From DASSUW01 sp963844405 (GTDB taxonomy: Bacteria > Actinomycetota > Thermoleophilia > Solirubrobacterales > Solirubrobacteraceae), in the NCBI GenBank assembly GCA_963844405.1, contig CAWJNZ010000004.1:558001-622000 (forward strand): a stretch of 64,000 nucleotides of DNA, written 5' to 3'. Each line of letters opens with the position of its first letter. The stretch's first letter is position 1. Position numbers and translations under genes: made by a program. Below are positions 50,017 to 58,819 of the stretch, piece by piece. The notes under the pieces were generated by a model. That model did no database searches. It was not told where the DNA came from and saw only the letters and a list, made by a program, of their open reading frames with translations.

Positions 50017-50751
50017 TCACAGGGTTTGGGCGGTGGGGCGGATGAGGATCTCGTTGATCGAGACGCTCGGCGGCCGAGACACGGCGAAGGCGATGATCTG
50101 CGCGATGTCCTCGGCCGTGATCGAGGTGGCGTCGTAGAACTGCTCGATCCCCTGCTTGGTCTCCTCGTGGGTGATGTGGTCGGTCAGCTCGGTGGCCACG
50201 GCGCCGGGCTCGACCACGATCACGCGCACGTCGGGCTGGAGCTCCTGGCGCAGCGCCTCCGACCAGCCGTTGAGCCCCCATTTCGTGGCGGCGTAGGCGG
50301 CGTTGCCGGCGCGGGCGGTGCGCCCGGCCACCGAGGAGATGTTGACCAGGTCGCCGCCGCCGTCGCGGAGCTGGTCGAGGAAGACCTCGGTCGCGGTCAT
50401 CGCGCCGAGCAGGTTGACCTCGACCATGCGCCGCTGTTCCTCGCGCTGGTCGGAGGTGAACGGTGCCAGCAGCATCACTCCGGCGTTGTTGATCAGGACG
50501 TCGACGCGGCCGAACTCGTCCCGGACGCGTTGCGCGGCGGCGACGAGCGAGTCGCGGTCGGTGACGTCGGCCTCGATCGCGATCGCGCTGTCGCCGATCT
50601 CGTCGGCGAGCGCCTGGATGCGGTCGGCGCGGCGGGCCAGCAAGGCGAGGCGGTAGCCGTCGGCGGCCAGCGCGCGGGCGGTGGCTTCGCCGATGCCCGA
50701 CGAGGCGCCGGTGATGACCGCGACGCGGCCCGGGTTGGACTGGGTGCTCAT
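50017..50751 (-). CDS. short-chain dehydrogenase/reductase (paralogue of the SDR at 46780)
   Basis: 244 aa from the ATG of MSTQSNPGRVAVITGASSGIGEATARALAADGYRLALLARR. Motifs: TGASSGIG, DVLINNAGVMLLAP, SSVAGRTARAGNAAYAATKWGLNGW (Ser-Tyr-Lys). It is co-directional with the flavodoxin lipoprotein and divergent from the frameshifted XRE regulator, mirroring the SDR/XRE arrangement 3 kb to the left. Confidence 0.93.
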   Translation of the reverse strand: MSTQSNPGRVAVITGASSGIGEATARALAADGYRLALLARRADRIQALADEIGDSAIAIEADVTDRDSLVAAAQRVRDEFGRVDVLINNAGVMLLAPFTSDQREEQRRMVEVNLLGAMTATEVFLDQLRDGGGDLVNISSVAGRTARAGNAAYAATKWGLNGWSEALRQELQPDVRVIVVEPGAVATELTDHITHEETKQGIEQFYDATSITAEDIAQIIAFAVSRPPSVSINEILIRPTAQTL

Positions 50752-50817
50752 AGAACGTCTCCTGGGAAGGTCTTGGCTCTCCCTCACTGTGCCCGCCGAT
50801 GAGACGTTGTGAGAGGC

Positions 50818-50840
50818 CCTGTGAGAGGGGGACCAGCAGG
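50818..50840. promoter_or_regulatory. candidate operator between SDR and XRE regulator (unit 2)
   Basis: CCCTGTGAGAGGGGGACCAG followed by CAG, near-copy of the motif at 48401-48426, with a further half copy TGTGAGAGG just to the left (50809-50817). A TACTGT -10-like hexamer at 50868-50873 is 8 nt before the regulator's GTG at 50882, again without a ribosome-binding site. Confidence 0.5.
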
Positions 50841-50881
50841 GCCCCTCAAGGACTGCGCGGACGATCTACTGTCGTCTGACC

Positions 50882-51764
50882 GTGAACGCCGCCAGCGACA
50901 TCGCCGAGTTCCTCGCCAGCCGACGGGCGAAGATCACGCCCGAGCAGGCCGGCCTGCCGAGCTATGGCAAGCGGCGGGTACCCGGCCTGCGCCGCGAGGA
51001 GGTCGCGTCGCTGGCGGGCGTGAGCGTCGACTACTACCGGCGTCTGGAGCGCGGCCAGGTCAGCGGCGTCTCCGAGCTCGTGCTCGAAGCGCTGGCCCGG
51101 GCGCTGCAGCTCGACGACGCCGAGCGCACGCACCTCTTCGACCTGGCCCGCGCCGCGAGTCCGGTCGCGCCGAGGCGCGTCACGGCCGCCGAAGACGCGG
51201 ATCCGCCCGGTGGTGCAGCGCCTGCTCGACCAGATCGAGGCGCCGGCGATCGTCAGCACCGTCTACGGCGACTACCTGGCCGCCAACGCGCTCGGCCGCG
51301 CGCTGTACGCGCCGGTGTTCGACAGCCCTGAGCAGCCGGCCAACAGCGGGCGCTTCACGTTCCTGGACCCGGCGGCGCGCGAGTTCTACCCCGATTGGGA
51401 GCGGCTGGCCTCGGAGCTGGTCGCGTCGTTGCGCTCGCAGGCCGGGCGCAACCCGTATGACCGCAGTCTTCAGGACCTCATCGGCGAGCTGTCGACGCGC
51501 AGCGAGGAGTTCCGCTCGCGCTGGGCGGCGCACAACGTGCGCTTTCACCGCACGGGCAGCAAGCGCCTGCAGCACCCGATCGTCGGTGAGCTGGAGCTCA
51601 GCTACGAGACGCTGACGCTCGACGCCGACGACGGCCTGCGCCTTGCGCTCTACACCGCCGAAGCCGGATCCGCCTCGCAGCAAGCACTCGACCTGCTGGC
51701 CAGTTGGACCGCGACGCCCGCCCCGACCGAGACCTCCCTGAGCCCCGACACCGGCGAGCGCTGA
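50882..51764 (+). pseudogene. frameshifted XRE/MmyB-like regulator
   Basis: The HTH half (50882 to about 51170: AEFLASRRAKITPEQAGLP, RRVPGLRREEVASLAGVSVDYYRRLERGQ, LQLDDAERTHLFDLARAAS) and the ligand-domain half (from about 51180: RPPKTRIRPVVQRLLDQIE, ALGRALYAPVF, RFTFLDPAAREFYPDWERLASELVASLRSQAGRNP, RWAAHNVRFH, HPIVGELELSYE) lie in different frames, offset by one base between about 51165 and 51190. Aligned to the intact paralogue at 48465 the two halves are collinear. It is either a recent pseudogene or a sequencing indel in a GC-rich stretch. Confidence 0.8.
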
Positions 51765-51797
51765 CGCCTCGCTGAACACGAAAGTGACCCGATCACG

Positions 51798-52685
51798 ATG
51801 ACCCCTGCCCTGACGCTGAGCAACGACGTCACCATTCCCGCTCTCGGCCTGGGCGTCTTCCAGAGCCCGCCCGAGGAGACCACCGCCGCAGTCGAGACCG
51901 CGCTCCGCGGCGGGTACCGGCTGATCGACACCGCCGCGGCGTACGACAACGAGCGCGAGGTCGGCGAGGGCATCCGCCGCTCCGGCGTTGACCGCGACGA
52001 GCTCTTCGTCACCACCAAGCTGTGGATCAGCGACTACGGCTACGACGCCGCCAAGGTCGGCTTCGAGGCCAGCCTGCGCCGGCTCGGCCTCGACCACGTC
52101 GACCTGTACCTGCTGCACCAGCCGGTGCCGACCCACTTCGACGACACGATCGCCGCCTACAAGGCCGCCGAGACGTTCCTCGCCGACGGCCGGGCGCGCG
52201 CCATCGGCGTCTCGAACTTCAGCCCTGGGCACCTCCGCACGCTGATCGAGCGCACCGATGTCGTCCCGGCGGTCAACCAGGTCGAGCTGCACCCGTACTT
52301 CACCCAGCCCGAGCTACGCGAACTCCACGCCGAGCTGGGCATCCTGACCCAGGCCTGGTCGCCGCTCGGCGGCGTCCTGGTCTACGTGCCGGGCGCCGAC
52401 GAGTCTCGTGGCCCGCTGACCGATCCGGTCATCACCGATCTGGCGGCCAAGTACGGCAAGACCGCGGCCCAGGTCGTCCTGCGCTGGCACCTCGAGCACG
52501 GCTTCTGCGCGATCCCGAAGTCGGTCAAGCCGCACCGCATCGCCGAGAACTTCGACGTCTTCGACTTCACGCTGACCGCCGAGGAGGTCGCGACGATCGA
52601 CGCGCTCGACAAGGGCGTCCGCGGCGGCCCGGACCCGGAGCAGCTCAGCCCCGAGACCTACCCCAAGGTCGTCGACAACTCCTAG
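51798..52685 (+). CDS. aldo/keto reductase (AKR5/diketogluconate-reductase type)
   Basis: 295 aa. ALGLGVFQSPPEETTAAVETAL, LIDTAAAYDNEREVGEGIR (Asp, Tyr), FVTTKLWI (Lys), LYLLHQPVP (His), IGVSNFSPGHLRTL, NQVELHPYF, AIPKSVKPHRIAENFDVFDF. NADPH-dependent reduction of small carbonyls is expected. It follows the broken regulator and precedes a second AKR by 9 nt; a GGAGCAC site links the two. Confidence 0.93.
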   Translation: MTPALTLSNDVTIPALGLGVFQSPPEETTAAVETALRGGYRLIDTAAAYDNEREVGEGIRRSGVDRDELFVTTKLWISDYGYDAAKVGFEASLRRLGLDHVDLYLLHQPVPTHFDDTIAAYKAAETFLADGRARAIGVSNFSPGHLRTLIERTDVVPAVNQVELHPYFTQPELRELHAELGILTQAWSPLGGVLVYVPGADESRGPLTDPVITDLAAKYGKTAAQVVLRWHLEHGFCAIPKSVKPHRIAENFDVFDFTLTAEEVATIDALDKGVRGGPDPEQLSPETYPKVVDNS

Positions 52686-52694
52686 GAGCACACC

Positions 52695-53711
52695 ATGGAC
52701 TACCGCCCGCTCGGACGCACCGGCGTCCAGGTCTCGAAGCTCTGCCTCGGCACGATGATGTTCGGCGCCTGGGGCAACACCGACCACGACGACTCGATCC
52801 GCATCATCCACCGCGCGCTCGACGCCGGAATCAACTTCGTCGACACCGCCGACGTCTACTCCGCCGGCGAGTCCGAGGAGATCGTCGGCAAGGCGCTCAA
52901 AGGCCGCCGCGACGACGTCGTCCTCGCGACCAAGTTCTTCATGCCGATGGGCGACGATCCCAACCGTCGCGGCGGGTCACGGCGCTGGATCATGACGGCG
53001 GTCGAGGACTCGCTGCGGCGGCTGGGCACCGATTGGATCGACCTCTACCAGGTGCACCGCCCCGACCCGGCGGTCGACGTCGAGGAGACGCTCGGCGCGC
53101 TGAGCGACCTCGTCCGGCAGGGCAAGGTCCGCTACATCGGCTCCTCGTCGTTCGCCGGCTCACAGATCGTGGAGGCGCAGTGGGCGGCGCGCGACCTGCG
53201 CCTGGAGCGCTTCCGCACCGAGCAGCCGCCTTACTCCATGCTCGTCCGCGGCATCGAGCTCGACGTGCTCCCGACCGCGCAGCGCCACGGCATGGGCATC
53301 CTCACCTACAGCCCTCTCAGCGGCGGCTGGCTGTCGGGCAACTGGAGCGCCGACAGCTCGCCCACCTCCCCCGCCCGCCAGCGGCTCGTGGCCCGCTTCG
53401 ACATGTCGCTGCCCGAGAACCAGCGCAAGCTCGAAGCTGTCGAGCAGCTCGCGACGGTCGCCGACGACGCGGGCCTGCCTCTGATCGAGCTGGCGATCGC
53501 GTTCGTCGTCAACCACCCGGCGGTGACCTCGGCGATCATCGGCCCACGCACGATGGAGCAGCTCGACAGTCAACTCCCCGCCGCCGATGTCGTCGTGGAC
53601 GAGGCGGTGCTCGACCGCATCGACGAGATCGTCCGCCCCGGCGTCAACCTCAACTCCGCCGACACCAGCTACGGCGAACAGGTCCTCCAGCCCTTCCTGC
53701 GCCGGCGCTAG
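52695..53711 (+). CDS. aldo/keto reductase (YajO/AKR11-12 type)
   Basis: 338 aa. MDYRPLGRTGVQVSKLCLGTMMFG, FVDTADVYSAGESEEIVG (Asp, Tyr), VLATKFFMPMG (Lys), LYQVHRPDPAVD (His), YIGSSSFAGSQIVEAQ, AIIGPRTMEQLDSQLPA. It is the second AKR of the pair; substrate unknown. The gene stops 4 bp before the repeat copy carrying the tRNA-derived sequence, i.e. it lies at the right edge of this cassette. Confidence 0.93.
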   Translation: MDYRPLGRTGVQVSKLCLGTMMFGAWGNTDHDDSIRIIHRALDAGINFVDTADVYSAGESEEIVGKALKGRRDDVVLATKFFMPMGDDPNRRGGSRRWIMTAVEDSLRRLGTDWIDLYQVHRPDPAVDVEETLGALSDLVRQGKVRYIGSSSFAGSQIVEAQWAARDLRLERFRTEQPPYSMLVRGIELDVLPTAQRHGMGILTYSPLSGGWLSGNWSADSSPTSPARQRLVARFDMSLPENQRKLEAVEQLATVADDAGLPLIELAIAFVVNHPAVTSAIIGPRTMEQLDSQLPAADVVVDEAVLDRIDEIVRPGVNLNSADTSYGEQVLQPFLRRR

Positions 53712-53714
53712 GAC

Positions 53715-53899
53715 GAACGCTGCAGCGCCGATCGCTCTGCGCTCGCGAGGAGATTCCCGGGCATGCCACGCAAGCCACGGAGGTCGGACCAGCCGACTGC
53801 CCCCGAATGAGGGGCCGACAGACTGGTCTCGAACCACAGACACAAAAGGCCCGCAAACGCGGACCTTTCGATGGGCGATACTGGGCTCGAACCAGTGAC
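53715..53899 (-). repeat. copy 2 of the 185-bp tRNA-derived repeat
   Basis: About 185 bp, collinear with 62898-63083 and clearly homologous along its whole length (for example GATTCCCGGGCATGCC, AAGCCACGGAGGTCGGACCA). On the minus strand it contains the T-arm and acceptor 3' end of the tRNA fragment (GTCACTGGTTCGAGCCCAGT then ATCGCCC), then a decayed terminator hairpin at about 53843-53869 and a conserved downstream tail. tRNA similarity stops at the T-arm, earlier than in copy 3. It separates the two oxidoreductase cassettes. No gene is present in 53712-54031. Confidence 0.75.
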
Positions 53900-54031
53900 G
53901 CTGGCGTAGGTGCGCATGCAAGGCTGAACTCCGGCCGCTGGTTGGTCGAACCACTGCTGCTTCCCGTCCGTTGAAACTGAGGGCTCGAACCCGGCGCTCC
54001 TACCGCTGCCGCGGCGCGTGCGCCGGCCGGG

Positions 54032-55081
54032 CTATTTGACCGTCGCGCCGCCGGCGGCCCGTACGGCGGGCGCAATCTCGGTCGCGAGGCGCGCGATCGA
54101 CTCGTGGACGGACGCGGCCGGGAGTCCGCCCCAGTCGAACTGGCCGATGAAGCGGGTGATGCCGAGCTCGTTGTGGGCGTCGAGGATCTTCTCGGTGAGC
54201 TGCTCGGGGGTGCCGATCATGAGCGCGCCGTCGCGCCGGCGAGCCGTGTCGAACATCGCCCGGTCGACGACGAAGCCGCGGCCGTTGTTGGTGTCGGGGT
54301 GCAGGTAGGTGCGGTAGTGCTCGAACACGGCGGCGGCGTCCTGCTCGGAGGCGGCGGCGTAGAAGTGCGTGGAGATGCCGACCTGCAGCGCGTCGGGATC
54401 GTGGCCTGAGGCGTCGCCGGCGGCGCGGTAGATGTCGACGGCGCGGCGGGCGTGCGCGAGCGTGCCGCCGATGTAGCCGAGCATCATCGGCAGGCCGAGG
54501 CGGCCGGCGCGGGCGGCGCTGGCTGGGGTGCCGCCGACGCCGATCCACACCGGCAGCGGCGCCTGGAGGGCGCGCGGGGCGATCGGCGCGTCGACGAGCG
54601 GCGGGCGGTAGCGCCCGCTCCAGGTGACCTCGCCCTGCTGGCGCAGGCGCAGCAGCAGGTCGAGCTTCTCGGCGAACAGCTCGTCGTACTCGTTGATCGG
54701 CGCGCCGAAGAGTGCGAACGGCTCGGCGAACGCGCTGCGGCCGGCGATGATCTCGGCGCGTCCGTGGCTGAGCAGGTCGGGCTGCGCGAAGTCCTGGTAG
54801 ACCCGCACGGGGTCCAGGGCGCTGAGCACGGTGACGCCGCTGGCCAGCCGGATCCGCTCGGTCTGTCCGGCGAGGGCGGCCAGTACGACGGCGGGTGACG
54901 CGACGGCGAACTTGTGGCTGTGGTGCTCGCCGAGCGCGAAGACGTCGAGGCCGAGCTCGTCGGCGGCGCGCGCGTAGGCGAGCGTCGCGTCGAGCCGGTC
55001 GAGGGCGGCGACCGGCCGACGCGTGTGCGGGTCGGCCGTGAGGTCGCCGAGCGAGATGATCCCGAGTTCCATGCCCGTCAC
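54032..55081 (-). CDS. LLM-class (luciferase-like) flavin oxidoreductase
   Basis: A 349-aa bacterial-luciferase-fold F420/FMN-dependent monooxygenase: ELGIISLGDL, YARAADELGLDVFALGEHHSHKFAVASPAVVLAALAGQTERIRLASGVTVLSALDPVRVYQDFAQPDLLSHGRAEIIAGRS, and LPVWIGVGGTPASAARAGRLGLPMMLGYIGG. No cofactor preference can be fixed. The ATG at 55081 overlaps the stop of the NmrA-like gene (ATGA). It is the last gene of a three-gene operon read leftward. Confidence 0.92.
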   Translation of the reverse strand: MTGMELGIISLGDLTADPHTRRPVAALDRLDATLAYARAADELGLDVFALGEHHSHKFAVASPAVVLAALAGQTERIRLASGVTVLSALDPVRVYQDFAQPDLLSHGRAEIIAGRSAFAEPFALFGAPINEYDELFAEKLDLLLRLRQQGEVTWSGRYRPPLVDAPIAPRALQAPLPVWIGVGGTPASAARAGRLGLPMMLGYIGGTLAHARRAVDIYRAAGDASGHDPDALQVGISTHFYAAASEQDAAAVFEHYRTYLHPDTNNGRGFVVDRAMFDTARRRDGALMIGTPEQLTEKILDAHNELGITRFIGQFDWGGLPAASVHESIARLATEIAPAVRAAGGATVK

Positions 55082-55947
55082 TTGGCGGTGCCGTCGAGGA
55101 CGGCGGCGATCGCGTCGAGGGTGGGCGTGGCGGGCCGGCCGGCGAGCTGCTCGACGTGGCCGGAGGGCGTGCCGGACCAGCCGGCGCGGTAGGCGGCGTA
55201 GAAGCCGAGCATGGACGGGATGTACGGGGCCGGGATTCCGGCCGCTTCCATGCGCGCTGCTGCCTCGGTGTCGTCGATCGAGCGGTAGGGGACCGGCTTG
55301 CCGGCGCGCGCGGACGCCAGCTCGGCGAGCTGCGCCCAGCTCACGGCGTCCTGGCCGGTGAGGTCATACGTCCTGCCTTCGTGGCCGTCCTGCGTGAGCA
55401 CGGCGGCGATCGCGGGCGCGATGTCCGAGCGGAGCACCGGCGCGATGCGCGCGCCGTTGACGGGCGCGGCCAGCTCGCCGGCGGCGACGGCGCCGGCGAC
55501 CTCGCCGGCGACGACTTCGGCGTAGATGTTCACGCGCAGGTGCGTGGCCTGCACGCCGGTCGCCACGATCGCGTCATAGACGCGGGTGTGCGAGCTCAGC
55601 AGCGGGAAGTCCAGCCCCTCGACTTCGGCGGCGCCGGGGTAGACGATGTGCTTGACGCCGACCTCCGCGGCGGCGTGGGCCACGGGGATCATCTCGGCCA
55701 TGCGCGCGTCGGGGTCGGGTGCCGGCGTGGGCATGAGCAGCAGCCGGTCGATGCCGGCGAACGCGGCGCGGATCGAGTCCAGATCGTGGTAGTCCGCCTG
55801 GCGCACGTCGACGCCGCGCGCGGCGAGGTCGGCGGCGGCGCCGGCGTCGCGGACGCTGACTGCGAGCGGCGCGTCCGGGGCCCGGCGCAGGACGTCTTCG
55901 ACGATCAGGCGGCCGAGCTTTCCGTTGGCTCCGGTGATCAGCAGCAT
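55078..55947 (-). CDS. NmrA-like NAD(P)-binding protein
   Basis: A 289-aa atypical SDR: LLITGANGKLGRLIVEDVLRRAP (cofactor loop), RQADYHDLDSIRAAFAGIDRLLLMPTPAPD, HIVYPGAAEVEGLDFPLLSSHTRVYDAI, YAEVVAGEVAGA, TYDLTGQDAVSWAQLAEL. It is similar to quinone oxidoreductase 2 (QorB)/NmrA proteins that sense or reduce with NADPH. Overlaps its neighbours by 1 and 4 nt, so strictly coupled translation. Confidence 0.9.
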   Translation of the reverse strand: MLLITGANGKLGRLIVEDVLRRAPDAPLAVSVRDAGAAADLAARGVDVRQADYHDLDSIRAAFAGIDRLLLMPTPAPDPDARMAEMIPVAHAAAEVGVKHIVYPGAAEVEGLDFPLLSSHTRVYDAIVATGVQATHLRVNIYAEVVAGEVAGAVAAGELAAPVNGARIAPVLRSDIAPAIAAVLTQDGHEGRTYDLTGQDAVSWAQLAELASARAGKPVPYRSIDDTEAAARMEAAGIPAPYIPSMLGFYAAYRAGWSGTPSGHVEQLAGRPATPTLDAIAAVLDGTAK

Positions 55948-56879
55948 CAGCGGACCTCGATCGCGAGCTTGCCCTGCGTGTGCTCGCCGGCCAGCGCGGC
56001 GAGCGCCTCGGGCGCCTGCGCGAGCTGGTACGTGGCGGCGACGGGGATGCGCAGCGTGCCGTCGGCGAGCAGCGCGCCGAGGCGCTTGAGGTTCTCGGCG
56101 GTCGGCGCCGACATCACGTTGGTGCGGCCGGGTCCTTCGCCGGCGGCGCCGGTCGGCGACGCCACGCGCGCGTCGGGCTTGAGCGCCGCGTCGTAGGTGC
56201 CGGGTGCGTAGTTGACGAGGTCCAGCAGCGCGTCGACGCCGTCGGGCACCAGGTCACGGACGAGCTCGGCGATGTCGCCGTCGCGCGCCAGCACGTCGCT
56301 GACGCCGAGCTCGCGCAGGAACTGCTCGTCTTCCGGGAGTGCCGGGGCGAGGATGCGCGCGCCGGCCCGGGCGGCGAGCTGCACGGCGAGGCTGCCCACC
56401 CCGCCGGTCGCGCCGGCCACCAGCAGCACGTCGCCCTCGGAGAGGTCGAGGGCGTCAATGGCGGTCACAGCTGTGATGCCGGCCAGGGGCGCGGCTCCGG
56501 CGGTCGCCAGGTCGACGCCGTCGGGCGAGGGGGCGATCGAGAGCTCCTCGCTGACGGTGATCAGCTCGGCCCAGGCGCCGTCGTGGACGGCCGGATTGGC
56601 GTGCAGGATGAAGCCGAAGACTTGGTCGCCGGGGGCGTAGCCGGTGACGTTGGCGCCGACCTGTTCGACGACGCCGGCGTAGTCGCGGCCGAGGATCACC
56701 GGGTATTCGTGCGGGACGCCCATCCCGGCGAGCATCCCGGCGGCGATCCCGTTGTCGACCGGGTTGACCGACGAGGCGTGAACGCGCACGAGGATCTCGT
56801 TCTCGGCCGGGGCGGGCTCGGGCACGTCCTCGCGGAGGGCGGGCGGGGTTCCTTGGCTGTCAACAGTGATGGCTCGCAT
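55947..56879 (-). CDS. MDR-type NADP-dependent quinone oxidoreductase
   Basis: A 310-aa medium-chain dehydrogenase without the structural zinc lobe: EILVRVHASSVNPVDNGIAAGML, YPVILGRDYAGVVEQVGANVTGYAPGDQVFGF, AAPLAGITAVTAIDAL, VLLVAGATGGVGSLAVQLAARAGARI. It matches zeta-crystallin/quinone-oxidoreductase type enzymes. First gene of the operon MDR-NmrA-LLM; it starts 10 bp after the YceI gene, which is transcribed in the same direction. Confidence 0.93.
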   Translation of the reverse strand: MRAITVDSQGTPPALREDVPEPAPAENEILVRVHASSVNPVDNGIAAGMLAGMGVPHEYPVILGRDYAGVVEQVGANVTGYAPGDQVFGFILHANPAVHDGAWAELITVSEELSIAPSPDGVDLATAGAAPLAGITAVTAIDALDLSEGDVLLVAGATGGVGSLAVQLAARAGARILAPALPEDEQFLRELGVSDVLARDGDIAELVRDLVPDGVDALLDLVNYAPGTYDAALKPDARVASPTGAAGEGPGRTNVMSAPTAENLKRLGALLADGTLRIPVAATYQLAQAPEALAALAGEHTQGKLAIEVR

Positions 56880-56889
56880 GGAGGTCTCC

Positions 56890-57420
56890 TTAGCGGCGCA
56901 CGACGCGGCCGCGGACGATGAGCTTGCTGGGAGCGCGCAGAATCCCGAGCGGGCTCCACGTCATCCCAAGGTCGCGGTGGTCGGCGTCAGTGACGGCCTC
57001 GACCTCCAGCTCCCCGTCGATCTCGCGTACGGTCGCGTCGAGCTCAAGCGGGATCTGCCGGCCGGCGGCGTGAAGCTGGCCGCGCACGCGCAGTGTGTCG
57101 CCGTCGAGCTCGGCGGTCTCGGAGACGAAGCGCACCTGCGGGTGGCGCTCGACGTCGAAGAAGTCGCCGGAGCGCAGGTGCTCGTCGCGCTTGGCCAGCT
57201 TCGTGTCCAGGCTGGCGGCCTGGAGCGTCAGCTCGACAGCCGGGGTCGCGCCGAGCTCCAGCACGCCCTGGTAGTCGGCGAACTCGCCCTTGACGGTCAT
57301 CAGGCCGTAGAAGTGGCGCACCTGGAACGCGACGCTCGAACGCGCCGGGTCAAGCCGCCAAGCGCCGGCGGCGATCGGCGCGACGCGATCCGTGGTGGTG
57401 GTTTGCGTGGTGGTGCTCAT
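56890..57420 (-). CDS. YceI-family lipid-binding-fold protein
   Basis: 176 aa from the ATG at 57420: WRLDPARSSVAFQVRHFYGLMTVKGEFADYQGVLELG, VELTLQAASLDTKLAKRDEHLRSGDFFDVERHPQVRFVSE, GQLHAAGRQIPLELDATV. YceI proteins are lipocalin-like barrels that bind isoprenoid quinones or fatty amides. No signal peptide is visible, so it is probably cytoplasmic. It likely heads the leftward operon YceI-MDR-NmrA-LLM and is divergent from a MarR regulator. Confidence 0.92.
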   Translation of the reverse strand: MSTTTQTTTTDRVAPIAAGAWRLDPARSSVAFQVRHFYGLMTVKGEFADYQGVLELGATPAVELTLQAASLDTKLAKRDEHLRSGDFFDVERHPQVRFVSETAELDGDTLRVRGQLHAAGRQIPLELDATVREIDGELEVEAVTDADHRDLGMTWSPLGILRAPSKLIVRGRVVRR

Positions 57421-57531
57421 GGTCTGCTCCGAACTCCTCGAAATCGCTGATCGTGCCATCTGAAGAACAGTGTGGCATAGTCAATGATTAGTGATGCTAC
57501 ATTATATAGACACGACCGCTAGGACCTTTCG
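57421..57531. promoter_or_regulatory. AT-rich divergent promoter region, YceI operon / MarR
   Basis: This 111-bp gap is the most AT-rich stretch nearby. It contains TAGTCAATGATTAGTGAT near 57479-57496 and ATGCTACATTATATAGAC downstream, with a TATATA -10-like element and imperfect dyads around TCAATGATTAGTGA, as expected for a MarR operator controlling both directions. Confidence 0.5.
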
Positions 57532-58041
57532 ATGAACGAACCCGCCAAACCCACAGCCACCGCCTCGCGGAGCATCCTCGACGAGCACCGCACCAGCCCC
57601 GGCCTGCTGCTGGCGCTGCTCGGGCAAGAGGCGATGCACCGCCTCCGCGCCGCGCACACCGCGCACAACCTCAAGCCGCGGCAGTTTCAGATCCTCGGAC
57701 TGCTGCACGACCACGGTGGCCTGGCCCAGAGCGACCTCGTCCAGACCATGGACATGGCCCCGAGCATGCTCGTCACCCTGCTCAACCCGCTCGAAGCCGA
57801 CGGACTCGTCAGCCGCGAGCGCGATCCCGACGACCGCCGCCGCCATCTGGTCACCCTCACCTCGGCCGGCGAGAAGCAGCTCGCCAGCGCCTCACGCTCG
57901 CAAAAGGACACCGAGGACGCCCTGTTCGCCTCGCTCGACAACGACCAGCGCGAGCAGCTCCGCGGCCTCCTGCTCGCCCTCAGCGACGGACTCGCCGCCA
58001 ACTCCGACACGGCTTGCAGCGCCGAGGAGGTCGCACGATGA
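57532..58041 (+). CDS. MarR-family transcriptional regulator
   Basis: 169 aa with the MarR winged helix: LKPRQFQILGLLHDHGGLAQSDLVQTMDMAPSMLVTLLNPLEADGLVSRERDPDDRRRHLVTLTSAGEKQL. It is divergent from the YceI/MDR/NmrA/LLM operon and coupled by ATGA to a downstream NAD(P)-binding protein. MarR proteins of this sort often sense phenolics, quinones or oxidants, consistent with the quinone-reductase-type genes around it. Confidence 0.92.
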   Translation: MNEPAKPTATASRSILDEHRTSPGLLLALLGQEAMHRLRAAHTAHNLKPRQFQILGLLHDHGGLAQSDLVQTMDMAPSMLVTLLNPLEADGLVSRERDPDDRRRHLVTLTSAGEKQLASASRSQKDTEDALFASLDNDQREQLRGLLLALSDGLAANSDTACSAEEVAR

Positions 58042-58676
58042 ACCTCAGCGTCTTCGGCGCCACCGGCGGCGTCGGCCGCGAGGTCGTCACCCAGGCCCTC
58101 GACGCCGGCCACCACGTCACCGCCTACGTCCGCAATCCGGTCAAGCTCACCGCCACCCACCCCGACCTCACGGTGATCACCGGCGAGCTCACCGACCGCG
58201 ACGCGGTCCAACGCGCCGTGCACGGCGCCGACGCTGTCATCAGCGCCCTCGGCCCGTCACTGGACCGCAAGGCGACCGGCATGCCGCTCATCGACGGCAC
58301 CCGCACGATCGTCGACGCCATGCGCGCCGAGGCAGTCGAGCGCTACATCGGCATGGCCACCCCCAGCCTGCGCGACCCCCGCGACGGCTCCAGCCTGCTC
58401 GGCCGGCTCGTTCCCTTCATGGGCCGCACCTTCCTCAAGCGCGCCTACCGCGAGCTGCTGGACATGTCGCGCATCGTCACCGACAGCGAACTCGACTGGA
58501 CAATCGCGCGCTTCACCCGCCCCACCGACGGCGCCCGCACCGGCACCATCCGCGCCGGCTACCTCGGCCGCGACAAGATCCGCGCCAGCATCACCCGCGC
58601 CGACATCGCCACCTTCCTGCTCGACCAGACCACCGACACCCGCTTCCACCGCGCCGCCCCCGCGATCAGCAACTAA
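58038..58676 (+). CDS. NAD(P)H-binding atypical SDR
   Basis: 212 aa: MNLSVFGATGGVGREVVTQALDAGHHVTAYVRNPVKL (NADP loop), VITGELTDRDAVQRAVHGADAVISALGP, YIGMATPSLRDPRDG, SELDWTIARFTRPTDGART. It is like biliverdin-reductase-B/NAD(P)H azoreductase-type flavin reductases. The ATG overlaps the MarR stop. It ends the rightward unit; 58677-58819 holds nothing recognisable. Confidence 0.9.
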   Translation: MNLSVFGATGGVGREVVTQALDAGHHVTAYVRNPVKLTATHPDLTVITGELTDRDAVQRAVHGADAVISALGPSLDRKATGMPLIDGTRTIVDAMRAEAVERYIGMATPSLRDPRDGSSLLGRLVPFMGRTFLKRAYRELLDMSRIVTDSELDWTIARFTRPTDGARTGTIRAGYLGRDKIRASITRADIATFLLDQTTDTRFHRAAPAISN

Positions 58677-58819
58677 CGACACCGCGGACCCTGACCACCG
58701 GGCGCTTCATGCCAAGCGTCAGCGCAGCCAGCATGCGGCCGCCGGGCCACGATCCGCCGCTGCATCTCGTCCGTTGCGACAGTCAGCCAGCGTCAAAAGG
58801 CGCCAGCGGGATGCTCACG

